In this document: piece by piece, positions 60,516 to 63,700 of the stretch
Layout: every line of letters starts with the position of its first letter
How positions within the stretch are numbered: position 1 is the first letter of the stretch
Assembly (NCBI RefSeq): GCF_902686445.1
Contig: NC_062224.1
Location: forward strand, 19,447,123-19,511,122
Direction of reading: 5' to 3'
DNA from: Sciurus carolinensis
Lineage: Eukaryota > Chordata > Mammalia > Rodentia > Sciuridae
DNA length: 64,000 bases
The notes under the pieces: model-generated
The model's input: the letters and a program-made list of their open reading frames with translations, nothing else
What the model was told of the DNA's origin: nothing
Database searches by the model: none
Translations under genes and position numbers: made by a program

Positions 60516-62002
60516 ATAATTAAATAAATTCCTGTGTTATTTGTTTATATTCTGTTTTTCTGGTTTAACTTTTAATCCTCTCTGTGACCTCCTTCAGTGG
60601 ATCAATGGAATGTTTGAAATGATAAAGGAATCAGGAGGCTAAGGTAGAAAATCACAAATTCAAGGCAAAATTTTAAAAAATTTATAGAGCTGGAGATGTA
60701 GCTCAGAGCTTCCCTGAGTTCAATGCTCAGCACAGGAAAAAAAAGAAAAAAGAAGAAGAAAAAAGAAAGAAAGGGAACCCTATTTTTTCTGTACATTTGT
60801 TTTTCATAACTTACTTTCTTCTTTTTCTTTTCCTTTTTTTTTTTTTTTTAGGGTGTCACTGGGACTGAACCCAGGGCCCCATTCAGGCTAAGTACCAGCT
60901 CTACCACTGTTTCCAAAACTTTCTGAATCTACACTTAATGAATCTGTGAGTGAACTGTATTAAATATCCATTACTTAGCCAAATATGATTAATGAAAACC
61001 AAGAAGATGATATTAAATACTCTAGTAATATATTTCTATTGCCAGGTTTCCAAGTCTGACAGTAATACTGCTTTAAAACGTTTTTAAAATTTAGTTTGTT
61101 ATTTAAAATAATCCATGTAATGCAAAGAACATGAATTGTTGAGTAAAAGTCTCCCTGCCCAAGCCTCTCCACTTAGAACAGGAAAAAAAAAATTAAATAT
61201 TGGCTGAAAACATTCCAAACTGCCCCAAAATAAAATTACAAATGCAAATAAGCTCTACAAACTGTAAACAGGATAAATAAGAAAAACTACAACTGAACAC
61301 ATCCTAGTCAAATTATGGAAAACCGAAGATAAACAGTCAGAGAAATCATATATTAAATGCAAGAAAACAACAGATCAGACTTTTCCCTCCAGCTGCAAAG
61401 AAGGTCCAATACAGGTATAAAAAACAAACAACAACAATAACAGAAAAAAAAAAAAAAAAAAACGCTAACACAATGGAATAACAGCAAAAAAAAAAAAAGT
61501 ACTATATTTGTTAAAATAAAAAGAAATCGTTTTACAAATGGACACTGCTGTTTTTTCCTTTCCCTTCCTTCATAGCAAAAGTTTTCAAAAGGTTTGAATT
61601 GTAGTGTTTCGAGTATATGGCACCAGGCATCCCCATCCTAGATATTTTTCTTAATAAATCCGCAGTCATTAAAGGAGAAGACTTTCGTTTTTAACACTCT
61701 AAACGACTTAAAATGTGGATAACATTTGTCTCTGGCTTGAAAGATCAGCCAGATCAGGTCCTGAATTCACATTCAATACCTCCCCTTTCAATTACGTGCC
61801 TTTCCAGAAGAGAAAAAAGTAGGCTAAATAAGCTAGGCTCGAACCAGAAAGGTTAAAGATGAGGGTTAGGAATTGAGCCCTTGGGCCTCTTGGGAAGGCT
61901 TCTCAGCGGGGGCCCAGGGCACGTACCATTTTTCGGCAAACTCTGGATCACCTTCACGGCCGCCTCAAACCTGGTTTCATGGACTGATCTAGTGTCCGCC
62001 AT
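20988..62002 (-). CDS. ACBD5: ACBD5, complete 498-residue coding region in 13 exons
   Basis: Coding exons in transcript order: 62002-61927, 56944-56824, 55073-55001, 50178-50064, 49967-49935, 46411-46277, 45134-44934, 43714-43608, 37780-37513, 31745-31546, 26044-26000, 25685-25576 and 21000-20988. They total 1497 nt with consistent phases and no internal stop. ACBD5 is a tail-anchored peroxisomal membrane protein. It binds very-long-chain acyl-CoA and tethers peroxisomes to the ER through VAP proteins. Domains: acyl-CoA-binding domain about 6-95 (YKQAT 42-46, RYKWDAW 63-69), acidic Ser-rich linker about 160-185, FFAT core EVYCDSM 274-280, coiled coil about 410-440, transmembrane segment about 469-490, and basic tail RRRRKLN. 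The start MADTRSVHE has a strong Kozak context. Loss in humans causes retinal dystrophy with leukodystrophy. Regulation is probably from the CpG-rich region at the 5' end. Confidence 0.97.
21203..21402 (-). repeat. B1-ID dimeric SINE
   Basis: Well-preserved reverse copy: 'ggggattgaacccagaggtg', 'gtctcactaagttgct', 'gtgccaccacacctggcc'. Confidence 0.9.
21550..21745. repeat. L2-like fragment
   Basis: Diverged match to the 'catttaatcaacacatattt ... ccaggccactatgc ... aagagttcagttt' pattern typical of ancient LINE2 copies. Confidence 0.45.
22793..23022 (-). repeat. Two ID SINE fragments
   Basis: Reverse ID remnants at 22793-22866 ('gctggggattaaacctaggg') and 22945-23022 ('gagatcaaacccagggcc'). 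Confidence 0.7.
23401..23515 (+). mobile_element. Young ID SINE with 12-bp target duplication
   Basis: Near-consensus ID head ('ggggagatagctcagttggt') with a (CAAAA)n tail. The flanks at 23389-23400 and 23516-23527 are both ACACTGTCTCAT, a perfect target-site duplication. Confidence 0.95.
23755..23785 (+). repeat. (ATTTT)n microsatellite
   Basis: Five successive ATTTT units in an ACBD5 intron. Confidence 0.9.
23852..23932 (+). repeat. ID SINE
   Basis: ID head with 'gttgctcagtggtagagcgc', moderately diverged, short tail. Confidence 0.8.
24165..24246 (-). repeat. ID SINE fragment
   Basis: Reverse copy: 'gggttcaaactcaggttct', 'gctaggcaagtgctctacca'. Confidence 0.8.
24329..24520 (+). repeat. 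B1-ID dimeric SINE, 3' truncated
   Basis: B1 half complete. The ID half ends after 'gctcagtggttaagtacct'. Confidence 0.85.
25576..25685 (-). CDS. ACBD5: ACBD5 exon 12, tail-anchor exon
   Basis: Acceptor TTTTCCCAG, donor AGAAG/GTAATA. Encodes [20 protein letters not shown] then [16 protein letters not shown]. The hydrophobic stretch 469-490 followed by a basic cluster is the C-terminal tail anchor that directs ACBD5 to the peroxisomal membrane. The N-terminal part faces the cytosol. Confidence 0.96.
26000..26044 (-). CDS. ACBD5: ACBD5 exon 11, 45-nt exon
   Basis: Acceptor TATTCACAG, donor TTCACAG/GTAAGA. Encodes [15 protein letters not shown], residues 444-458, phase 0 at both ends. It matches the Ser/Thr/Gln-rich spacer before the tail anchor in mammalian ACBD5 and is slightly shorter than I recall for human. 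Confidence 0.93.
26294..26446 (+). repeat. ID SINE, long-tail subfamily
   Basis: Head 'gggctgtagctcagtggtgg', tail with 'gacattgtgtccatctacaa' and an A-run. Confidence 0.85.
26714..26822 (-). repeat. ID SINE with (TG)n in its tail
   Basis: Reverse ID copy ('gctaggcaaatgctctacca') whose tail side carries a GTGTGT run at about 26714-26733. Confidence 0.8.
26985..27180. repeat. L2-like fragment
   Basis: 'cattcattgaataaatgttt', 'gggcactacagatacagga' and 'ggaacatgtattccaggg' in the order expected of the ancient L2-type consensus. Confidence 0.55.
27262..27345 (-). repeat. ID SINE fragment, diverged
   Basis: T-rich start then 'gatgaggactgtacaggaag' and 'ctactactgagctctaccca', a weak reverse ID match. 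Confidence 0.5.
28036..28237 (+). repeat. B1-ID dimeric SINE
   Basis: Complete dimer ending in a run of about 22 A. Confidence 0.9.
28405..28484 (-). repeat. ID SINE
   Basis: Reverse copy: 'gttggggatctgacccagtc', 'taccactgagctacatccct'. Confidence 0.8.
28519..28636 (-). mobile_element. Young ID SINE with 8-bp target duplication
   Basis: Reverse near-consensus ID ('ctgagctatctccccagcc') with a long T-tract. TGAAACTC at 28511-28518 and again at 28637-28644 flanks it. Confidence 0.9.
28668..28922 (+). mobile_element. Tc1/mariner (Tigger-like) DNA transposon remnant
   Basis: Imperfect terminal inverted repeats: 'aggttgcacatttgctaata' at the left and, reversed, 'aggtcgagtatcccttattc' at the right. 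TA at both borders. The body ('aaatccaaaactttttgag') is like a common mammalian Tigger-type MITE. The family name is not certain. Confidence 0.65.
29040..29265 (+). repeat. MIR SINE
   Basis: MIR core: 'attctcattttatagctaag', 'aaactcagctatagagaagt', 'gatcacacagttaagtg'. Confidence 0.8.
29566..29812. repeat. ID fragment (-) and long-tail ID SINE (+)
   Basis: Reverse fragment at 29566-29632 ('ctaccactgagctatagctc') and a + copy at 29671-29812 with the 'ggtccattgacaact' module. Confidence 0.75.
30268..30395 (+). repeat. ID SINE, long-tail subfamily
   Basis: Head 'ggggttttagctcaatggta', tail 'tgtccatcaacaactaaaaa'. Confidence 0.85.
30744..31094 (+). repeat. B1-ID dimer interrupted by a long-tail ID SINE
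   Basis: The B1 half begins at 30744 and stops near 30806. A complete long-tail ID with an (AGAGAT)n stretch occupies about 30807-30960, after which the B1-ID resumes ('tagcagagagactgtctcaa') to an A-run at 31072-31094. Confidence 0.8.
31207..31290 (-). repeat. ID SINE with a 43-nt T-run
   Basis: T homopolymer 31207-31249 followed by 'gggtgctggggatcgaaccc', a 5'-truncated ID in reverse. Confidence 0.85.
31546..31745 (-). CDS. ACBD5: ACBD5 exon 10, coiled-coil exon
   Basis: 200 nt, acceptor TAAAATAG and donor TCGCAG/GTAAGC. Encodes a Gly-rich part ([20 protein letters not shown] and onward) and then [20 protein letters not shown] and [14 protein letters not shown] (to residue 443). The heptad-like Leu/Ile/Met pattern in 410-440 predicts a coiled coil. 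Confidence 0.95.
32063..32215 (+). repeat. ID SINE, long-tail subfamily, with (TA)20
   Basis: Complete copy. The tail position that reads 'cacatataaataaa' in sister copies has grown into (TA)20 at 32138-32177. Confidence 0.9.
32461..32590 (+). repeat. ID SINE, long-tail subfamily
   Basis: Head 'gagctttggctcagtggtac', tail 'gatccattgtcaattaaaaa'. First arm of an inverted pair. Confidence 0.88.
32606..32746 (-). repeat. ID SINE, long-tail subfamily (inverted partner)
   Basis: Reverse copy: 'ttagttgtagatagacacaa', 'ctctaccactgagctacaac'. Lies about 15 bp from the + copy at 32461, tails facing. Confidence 0.88.
32880..33140 (-). mobile_element. Old L1 fragment, reverse orientation
   Basis: Antisense of the L1 3'-end pattern: 'ttgttattacaaataacaac', 'attcctggataaaaggataa'. 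Diverged and non-coding. Confidence 0.55.
33356..33416. repeat. Two adjacent perfect inverted repeats
   Basis: GAACCAGATGCT at 33356-33367 pairs with AGCATCTGGTTC at 33377-33388 (9-nt loop). TTTATACC at 33397-33404 pairs with GGTATAAA at 33409-33416 (4-nt loop). Not part of a repeat I recognise. Confidence 0.8.
33937..34200. repeat. B1-ID (-) joined head to head with ID (+)
   Basis: Reverse B1-ID at 33937-34105, then without spacer an ID in + orientation at 34106-34200 ('gtaacccaatggttgagcac'). Confidence 0.8.
34591..34955 (+). repeat. B1-ID dimer followed by two further ID heads
   Basis: Complete dimer to about 34805. A partial ID follows at 34816-34858 ('ctgtggatgtagtgctcctg'), then an (ATA)n/(AAAT)n tail and another ID at 34894-34950. 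Confidence 0.8.
35044..35575 (+). repeat. B1 monomer and B1-ID dimer
   Basis: B1 monomer at 35044-35180 ('tacttgggaggttgagacag') and a dimer at 35373-35575 ending in an ID half ('gctgggcatatagctcagca'). Confidence 0.8.
35628..35757 (-). repeat. B1 monomer
   Basis: Reverse 7SL-type sequence: 'gagacagaatctctctgttg', 'cctcaacctcccggatggct'. Confidence 0.8.
35972..36045 (-). repeat. ID SINE fragment
   Basis: 'gtgctagggattaaacctag' and 'catgctaggcaagcacacta' in reverse orientation. Confidence 0.75.
36183..36788. mobile_element. TIR-type DNA transposon remnant, about 600 bp
   Basis: The left end reversed ('aacttaacaatgggtttatt') and the right end ('aacttacaatgggcttattg') are imperfect inverted repeats extending about 50 bp. 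No transposase frame remains. Probably an old Tigger-like non-autonomous element. Confidence 0.65.
36820..36917 (-). repeat. ID SINE, diverged
   Basis: 'ggtaaggattaaacccaagg', 'ctaccatcaagctacacccc' in reverse orientation. Confidence 0.75.
37513..37780 (-). CDS. ACBD5: ACBD5 exon 9, largest coding exon
   Basis: 268 nt, acceptor ATTTGTAG and donor GGGAGAG/GTGTGT. Encodes [80 protein letters not shown] and EFSNVRRGR (residues 288-376). Gly/Asn/charge-rich and probably disordered. The open frames on the opposite strand here are shadows of this exon. Confidence 0.96.
38095..38340. repeat. L2-like fragment
   Basis: Sequence pattern 'gagataggattcctgtctgt ... agacttcttagaagaaat' typical of L2-type ancient LINE copies. 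Diverged. Confidence 0.45.
38400..38624 (-). mobile_element. Composite SINE insertion with transduced flank
   Basis: Read on the - strand: an ID head of about 25 nt (38600-38624), a 39-nt non-SINE segment (38561-38599) and a complete long-tail ID (38400-38560). GATTTGAGAACT at 38388-38399 and GATTTAAGAACT at 38625-38636 flank the whole, one mismatch, so it entered as one unit. The 39-nt segment equals the sequence at 45318-45356 with one difference. Confidence 0.8.
39240..39413 (+). repeat. ID SINE with internal tandem duplication
   Basis: 'ttggtggaacacttgcctag' plus 'catgtgtga' occurs twice in tandem with one difference, inside an otherwise standard long-tail ID. Confidence 0.85.
39808..39955 (+). 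mobile_element. MER20-type hAT-Charlie DNA transposon
   Basis: Follows the MER20 pattern: 'agtatggtctgcagatcagc', 'cagacctactaaatcagagc', 'aggaatctgtgctataacaa'. Confidence 0.75.
40050..40535 (+). repeat. Two B1-ID dimeric SINEs
   Basis: Copies at 40050-40262 and 40320-40535, same orientation, each with B1 half, ID half and short A-tail. Confidence 0.85.
40706..41070 (+). repeat. B1-ID dimer and long-tail ID SINE
   Basis: B1-ID at 40706-40905 and ID at 40938-41070 with the 'ggtccattaacaactaaaaa' tail. Confidence 0.85.
41219..41430 (-). repeat. B1-ID dimeric SINE
   Basis: Reverse copy: 'gcagggattgaacccaacaa', 'tcctgcctcagcctcccaaa'. Confidence 0.85.
41765..41902 (-). repeat. ID SINE, long-tail subfamily
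   Basis: Reverse copy: 'tatgtggtgctgaggatcga', 'gctctaccactgagctacaa'. Confidence 0.85.
43608..43714 (-). CDS. ACBD5: ACBD5 exon 8, FFAT motif exon
   Basis: Acceptor ATATTTAG, donor AAGAG/GTAAAA. Encodes [20 protein letters not shown] followed by [16 protein letters not shown]. The core EVYCDSM (274-280) preceded by the acidic run TSDSDS is the FFAT-like motif through which ACBD5 binds VAPA/VAPB on the ER. Serines in and before the core are the phosphorylation points that tune the contact. Confidence 0.95.
43860..44068 (-). repeat. B1-ID dimeric SINE
   Basis: 'accagtgattgaacccaggg' to 'caccacacccagctt', reverse orientation. Confidence 0.85.
44158..44405 (+). repeat. B1-ID dimer with duplicated ID portion
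   Basis: After the B1 half, 'gactggggatattattcagt' and 'gactggggatattactcagt' occur in tandem before the GA-rich tail. Confidence 0.8.
44934..45134 (-). CDS. ACBD5: ACBD5 exon 7
   Basis: 201 nt, acceptor CATAAAAG and donor CCAAG/GTATCA. Encodes [20 protein letters not shown], then [20 protein letters not shown] and [20 protein letters not shown], ending IATCIHQ (residues 185-251). Length divisible by three, so skipping would preserve frame. Linker between the acyl-CoA-binding domain and the FFAT motif. Confidence 0.95.
45190..45315 (-). mobile_element. ID SINE, long-tail, with 11-bp target duplication
   Basis: CAACTTCTGAT at 45179-45189 and 45316-45326 flanks the element. The right flank 45318-45356 is the segment duplicated at 38.56 kb, so this locus has the unrearranged flank. 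Confidence 0.9.
45360..45612 (+). pseudogene. Possible A-tailed retrocopy of an unidentified transcript
   Basis: Non-repetitive sequence ending in a run of about 25 A (45588-45612), unlike any SINE or L1 tail here. It contains two CpGs (near 45527-45567). A 75-codon frame at 45405-45632 is mostly Ser/Lys and runs into the poly-A, so it is probably not a protein. No target duplication found; identity unknown. Confidence 0.35.
45768..46045 (+). repeat. B1-ID dimer followed by ID SINE
   Basis: Dimer at 45768-45953. ID at 45956-46045 with 'agtgtagctcaatgccttag' and a short insertion in its head. Confidence 0.85.
46277..46411 (-). CDS. ACBD5: ACBD5 exon 6, acidic linker
   Basis: 135 nt, acceptor GTTTTAG and donor AATG/GTAAGC. 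Encodes [20 protein letters not shown] then [20 protein letters not shown] and EQIDN, residues 140-184. The Ser/Asp/Glu-rich stretch is likely a phosphorylated, disordered linker. Confidence 0.95.
46775..46970 (+). repeat. B1-ID dimeric SINE, diverged
   Basis: 'agctgggcagttttaatatg' start, later 'ggctggggatgtagcttagt'. Confidence 0.75.
47172..47328. mobile_element. hAT-Charlie MITE (MER5/MER58-like)
   Basis: Starts 'cttctcaaactataatgtgc' and ends 'accatgatttgagaaac', with inverted TTCTCAAA/TTTGAGAA termini. The interior 'ttctgaatcagtaagtct' fits a Charlie-type element. Family uncertain. Confidence 0.6.
47608..47800 (-). repeat. Two ID SINE fragments
   Basis: 47608-47700 ('ggtgctgggtaccaaaccta') and 47730-47800 ('gtgctgggaatcaaacctag'). 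Confidence 0.7.
48030..48640 (+). mobile_element. Old L1 fragment, sense
   Basis: Two L1 ORF2/3'-end-like stretches: 'cacatgattatcacatgaag ... gcatcatacttaatg' and 'ggcatgtacatagttactct ... ttaaataaattacggta'. Many stops. Confidence 0.55.
49325..49365 (-). mobile_element. Poly-T (poly-A on - strand) insertion with 13-bp direct repeats
   Basis: CAGGCTAATTTTT at 49325-49337 and again at 49353-49365 flanks nothing but T residues. Confidence 0.6.
49935..49967 (-). CDS. ACBD5: ACBD5 exon 5, 33-nt microexon
   Basis: Only 33 nt, acceptor CATGCCAG and donor GAAG/GTAGGA. Encodes [11 protein letters not shown] with split codons at both ends. Length divisible by three means skipping would keep the frame and remove 11 residues. 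The intron between it and exon 4 is 96 bp. Confidence 0.93.
50064..50178 (-). CDS. ACBD5: ACBD5 exon 4
   Basis: Acceptor GATTGCAG, donor CTCAG/GTTGGA. Encodes [20 protein letters not shown] then [18 protein letters not shown], residues 91-128. This is the hydrophilic linker just after the acyl-CoA-binding domain. The donor GTTGGA is weaker than consensus, which fits possible skipping together with the adjacent 33-nt exon. Confidence 0.94.
50388..50483 (-). mobile_element. Short A-tailed retroinsertion with 10-bp target duplication
   Basis: (TTTA)n tract then 'tattggtgcattataattat' and on. AAAGTATTCT at 50378-50387 and 50484-50493 flanks it. Looks like a heavily 5'-truncated L1 3' end on the - strand. 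Confidence 0.7.
51046..51145. repeat. CA-rich region
   Basis: Several short CA runs ('acacacatgcatgtgctcat', 'cacacatacacacaag', 'cgacacacacacatgg') within 100 bp. Confidence 0.7.
51392..51476 (+). repeat. ID SINE
   Basis: Head 'tatatagctcagttggtgga', 'gttcaatccccagca', continuing into CA and TA repeats. Confidence 0.9.
51473..51514. repeat. (TA)21 microsatellite
   Basis: Uninterrupted TA run at the tail of the ID copy at 51392. Confidence 0.95.
51597..51701 (-). mobile_element. Young ID SINE with 13-bp target duplication
   Basis: Reverse near-consensus ID. CACATATCTTTTC at 51584-51596 and 51702-51714 is a perfect duplication. Confidence 0.95.
52508..52593 (+). mobile_element. 5'-truncated young ID SINE with 14-bp target duplication
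   Basis: Starts inside the ID head at 'ctcagctggtagagtgc'; (AAAT)n tail. AAAGAGTAATTCTA at 52494-52507 and 52594-52607 flanks it. Confidence 0.93.
53262..53850 (+). mobile_element. Young L1 3' end, 5' truncated
   Basis: The C-terminal end of L1 ORF2 is open to 53554, with 'aacctagatgcccttcaaca' and 'acaatggaatactattcagc', followed by a 3' UTR ('ggggtgggggtggggaatga') and an A-rich end near 53850. The enzymatic domains are missing, so it is dead. The open frame suggests a recent insertion. Confidence 0.9.
54165..54372 (+). repeat. B1-ID dimeric SINE
   Basis: 'caagtggtgatgcattcctg' to 'gggttcaatcctcagtacca', with short tail. Confidence 0.85.
55001..55073 (-). CDS. ACBD5: ACBD5 exon 3, last helix of acyl-CoA-binding domain
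   Basis: 73 nt, acceptor TGATAG and donor AAAAAG/GTAGGA. Encodes (W)[20 protein letters not shown] and EMKK, residues 66-90. [13 protein letters not shown] is the fourth helix of the ACBP fold. Ends in phase 0. Confidence 0.95.
55376..55471 (+). mobile_element. Young ID SINE with 10-bp target duplication
   Basis: Near-consensus head with a 4-bp insertion in the 'aaggccctccctgggtttga' region; about 20-A tail. AAAGTTTTTA at 55366-55375 and 55472-55481 flanks it. Confidence 0.9.
55947..56225 (+). repeat. Two tandem long-tail ID SINEs
   Basis: Copies at 55947-56085 and 56094-56225, same orientation, 8 bp apart, the second ending in (AAAT)n. Confidence 0.88.
56824..56944 (-). CDS. ACBD5: ACBD5 exon 2, core of acyl-CoA-binding domain
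   Basis: The acceptor is CCAATAG and the donor AAATG/GTAATT. Encodes residues 26-65 plus two bases of Trp66, including [20 protein letters not shown] and the [10 protein letters not shown] segment. The YKQAT and RYKW signatures contain the Tyr and Lys that contact the CoA 3'-phosphate in ACBP-fold proteins. Confidence 0.96.
57181..57412 (+). repeat. B1-ID dimer with (AAAT)n tail
   Basis: B1 start missing; ID half 'gctggggacgtgagtcagtg'; tail of about nine AAAT units at 57355-57390. Confidence 0.85.
57815..57998 (-). repeat. B1-ID dimeric SINE, diverged
   Basis: 'gccattgaactacatcccta', 'ggtctcactaggttgctgag', reverse orientation. Confidence 0.75.
58040..58335 (+). mobile_element. Old L1 3'-end fragment
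   Basis: 'taactggttagataattatg', 'tatgatctatttttgcaaaa' and 'gagctatctctggatagtaa' occur in the order of L1M 3' ends. Confidence 0.55.
58352..58525 (-). repeat. B1-ID dimeric SINE
   Basis: 'atactggggactgaaacatg', 'gcccaggctgaccttgaact', 'caccacacctggc', reverse orientation. Confidence 0.85.
59008..59300 (+). repeat. B1-ID dimer, split by an L1 insertion
   Basis: B1 half from 'ccagatacaatggcattctc' to 59135. Continues after the insertion at 59251 with 'agctcaatagttaagtgccc'. Confidence 0.88.
59136..59234 (-). mobile_element. Young L1 3' end nested in a SINE
   Basis: Poly-A tail on the - strand and a short L1-like 3' end ('atcccatttgtttacaataa' when reversed). Flanked by ACTTAGCAAGATCTTT at 59120-59135 and 59235-59250, a perfect 16-bp duplication. 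Confidence 0.88.
59508..59720 (+). repeat. B1-ID dimeric SINE
   Basis: 'caggaggggtggcacatgcc' to 'gggttcaattccctctacca'. Confidence 0.85.
59955..60045 (-). repeat. ID SINE, diverged
   Basis: 'gctggggatcacacgcaggg', 'ccataaggctatacctccag', reverse orientation. Confidence 0.65.
60306..60512 (+). repeat. B1-ID dimer with long A-tail
   Basis: ID half 'ggggatgtggcttagtggtc'; A-run of about 31 at 60482-60512. Confidence 0.88.
60685..60915. repeat. ID fragment (+) and ID SINE (-)
   Basis: + fragment at 60685-60740 ('gctggagatgtagctcagag') with a GAA-rich tail; - copy at 60828-60915 ('actgggactgaacccagggc'). Confidence 0.7.
61927..62002 (-). CDS. ACBD5: ACBD5 coding exon 1
   Basis: Encodes residues 1-25 plus one base: [20 protein letters not shown] then SLPKN. 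The ATG is flanked by G at -3 and G at +4. The donor is AAATG/GTACGT. This is the first helix of the acyl-CoA-binding domain. The frame stays open upstream through an in-frame ATG at 62104-62102, so a longer N terminus is possible; I chose the downstream ATG because it matches the known family N terminus and has the better context. Confidence 0.93.
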
Positions 62003-62053
62003 CTCCAGCCGCCAGCGCGGGCCCCGGTCCCAAGATCTGTCGGCAGGAATCAG

Positions 62054-62068
62054 GCAGCAGCAGCAGCA
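62054..62068 (-). repeat. (CAG/CTG)5 in the ACBD5 5' leader
   Basis: Five CAG units on the + strand, read as CTG (TGC frame) in the ACBD5 leader. In frame with the start codon they would encode five cysteines. Confidence 0.9.
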
Positions 62069-62463
62069 CCAGCTTTCCCAGGAGCCTGCATGAAACTGGA
62101 ACATGCAGCGCAGCCGCGGATCAACATGCCCCAAAGGGAGGAGGCCTAAGAGCGCAGCTGGTCAGTTCCCCTTTGCCCTGCTCTATCCAGGCCACACAGG
62201 TCGAGGTGGCCTTGCTCCTTCCTCCTCCCGGGGGCGTGACTATGACCCAGAACCTTGCCCGCGCCGATAGAAAAACAACTCACCGAGAGGAAGAGCATCT
62301 CTAGCAGATGGCAGAGGGGGTCCGGCCACCGGTGGTCGCGGAGCCGCTCTCCCACTCGAAGGACGCTGGCGGGGCAACCACACCCCCCATTCCCGCGGCG
62401 TCGGTCTTTCGGTCCGCACCCTGCCCACAGCCCCGCCCCGGAGTCACCGCAGGACCCACCAGC

Positions 62464-62491
62464 TGCCGCTGCCGCCGCCACCGCCGCCGCG
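62464..62491 (-). repeat. Interrupted GCC/GGC triplet run
   Basis: Short imperfect CCG/GCC run, i.e. CGG-type on the ACBD5 sense strand, with one A and one T interruption. Probably in the ACBD5 5' UTR or promoter. Confidence 0.8.
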
Positions 62492-63279
62492 CAGCAAACC
62501 CCACCCACCCGCCCCGCGGCGGTGACGCGCGCGGGCCCGCGAGTCCCCAGAAAAGGACCTGGGAGAGGCGAAAGAAGAGACTGCTATCCAAGGGGCCAAC
62601 GACCCGCCTTGGCCAGGGGAGGCCCGGGTGCTCGGTTTTATTCGGGAGCGGGGAAACGAGGTCGCTGTGCACTGGGATCGTGGGGTTGGGTGCTGCCCCT
62701 GGGCCCAAAGCGCCGCGCGTGGGTACCGCCGGAACCCCCCCAGCCAAAGAGAGAGAGAGACTGCAGTCCCCAGCTCCTGCCCTCTCCTAGGTTAGGGCTT
62801 GAGGAAGGTAATAGGACTTAAGCAAAGAGCTTTAGAACCGGACAGGCTCGGAGCGAACCTTCCATCCTGCCATTTGAATTCTGTGACCTAAGCGCAAGTC
62901 ACTCACTTAGCCTCCCCAACGGCATCGTCACACCACTCCAGAGGGGAGAGGAGTGTGGGTTTTGGGTGGCCCCCAGGTTTTTGACAGCTTTCACCGCCCA
63001 GCCGAGGGTGTCCGATCAGCAGCCAAAGGAGGTGGCCCGCTATTCGACTGGGTCGGAAGGGAGGACACCTTCCCCAACACGACCCCTTTCTTTGAGCCCC
63101 AGGAGGCCGAGCACATCCCTCCTTCTGCTTGATTTAAAAGGAGATCGTGGGGATGGGGGATGAGGAAACTTCCCGGACCGTCAACCCTACGAAGGATACC
63201 CTGGGCCCTCCCTGACGAGCACAACTCCCTCGCTCCCTTAGGTATCTGGGAAGCGCCCCCAGACCCATAAGGGGTGTGT

Positions 63280-63700
63280 TGTCATGGGTTGTGGGGGCGG
63301 AGAGCTGCGACCCGGAAATCTCAAGGTCGCCCGATTGGGAGCGTCGTTTTTGTCAGTTCAGGATGGGTTAGAAGGGCTACTAGTGCAAATCTAGTCGCGG
63401 ACCTTTAGTGACGCTGCTCTTCGAGCCGCGGTGCCGGCATTTACCTTAGTACTGCCGGCAAGGCCTGTCCGGTAACGTCCCCGATGCCCACCCCTCGCCC
63501 TGCCCTGCCGCTTATGGGAAATGTAGTCCTGCCTCCGCGGCGCTTCCGGGCGCCTCCCTCCGTTGCCCGCGTTCCTCCGGCCTGTTCCGGTGGGCTTCCG
63601 GGTGGAGCCCACCCTGCCCGCGTTCGGCGGAAATCCCTCCTCACGGCTGGGTGGCGCTTTGTGATCCTTGGCCGGGCCACATCCGCTTCCAGCAAAAGGG
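63280..63700. promoter_or_regulatory. Second CpG-rich, TATA-less promoter-like block
   Basis: Contains a GC box (GGGGGCGG, 63293-63300), an ETS site (CCGGAA, 63312-63317), an inverted CCAAT (ATTGG, 63334-63338), a ZNF143-type site (63516-63529) and two GCTTCCGGG ETS-like sites (near 63542 and 63594). This is the usual composition of housekeeping, often bidirectional promoters. The target is unknown: an alternative ACBD5 first exon or a divergent transcript. Confidence 0.6.
63516..63529 (-). promoter_or_regulatory. ZNF143-type motif
   Basis: GGGAAATGTAGTCC on +, i.e. GGACTACATTTCCC on -, one mismatch from the ACTACAATTCCC promoter motif bound by ZNF143. Confidence 0.65.

Larger units (their letters stand above)
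56945..61926 (-). other. ACBD5 intron 1
   Basis: Contains B1-ID copies at 57181, 57815, 58352, 59008, 59508 and 60306, an old L1 at 58040, a young L1 end at 59136 and ID fragments at 59955 and 60685-60915. 58530-59000 and 60920-61850 show no repeat or gene I can name. Confidence 0.8.
61880..62830 (-). promoter_or_regulatory. ACBD5 CpG-rich promoter and 5' UTR region
   Basis: Abrupt rise in G+C and CpG around coding exon 1 after 40 kb of AT-rich intron. No TATA box in a suitable position. The transcription start cannot be placed, but should lie upstream (at higher coordinates) of 62002. Long open frames on both strands here are a by-product of GC richness. Confidence 0.75.

Noticed and set aside
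62255..62821. Long overlapping open frames on both strands in the GC-rich region (up to 188 codons)
   Set aside because: They overlap on several frames of both strands, have Arg/Pro/Gly/Ala-rich content typical of CpG islands and match no protein family I know. ACBD5 exon 1 explains the region.
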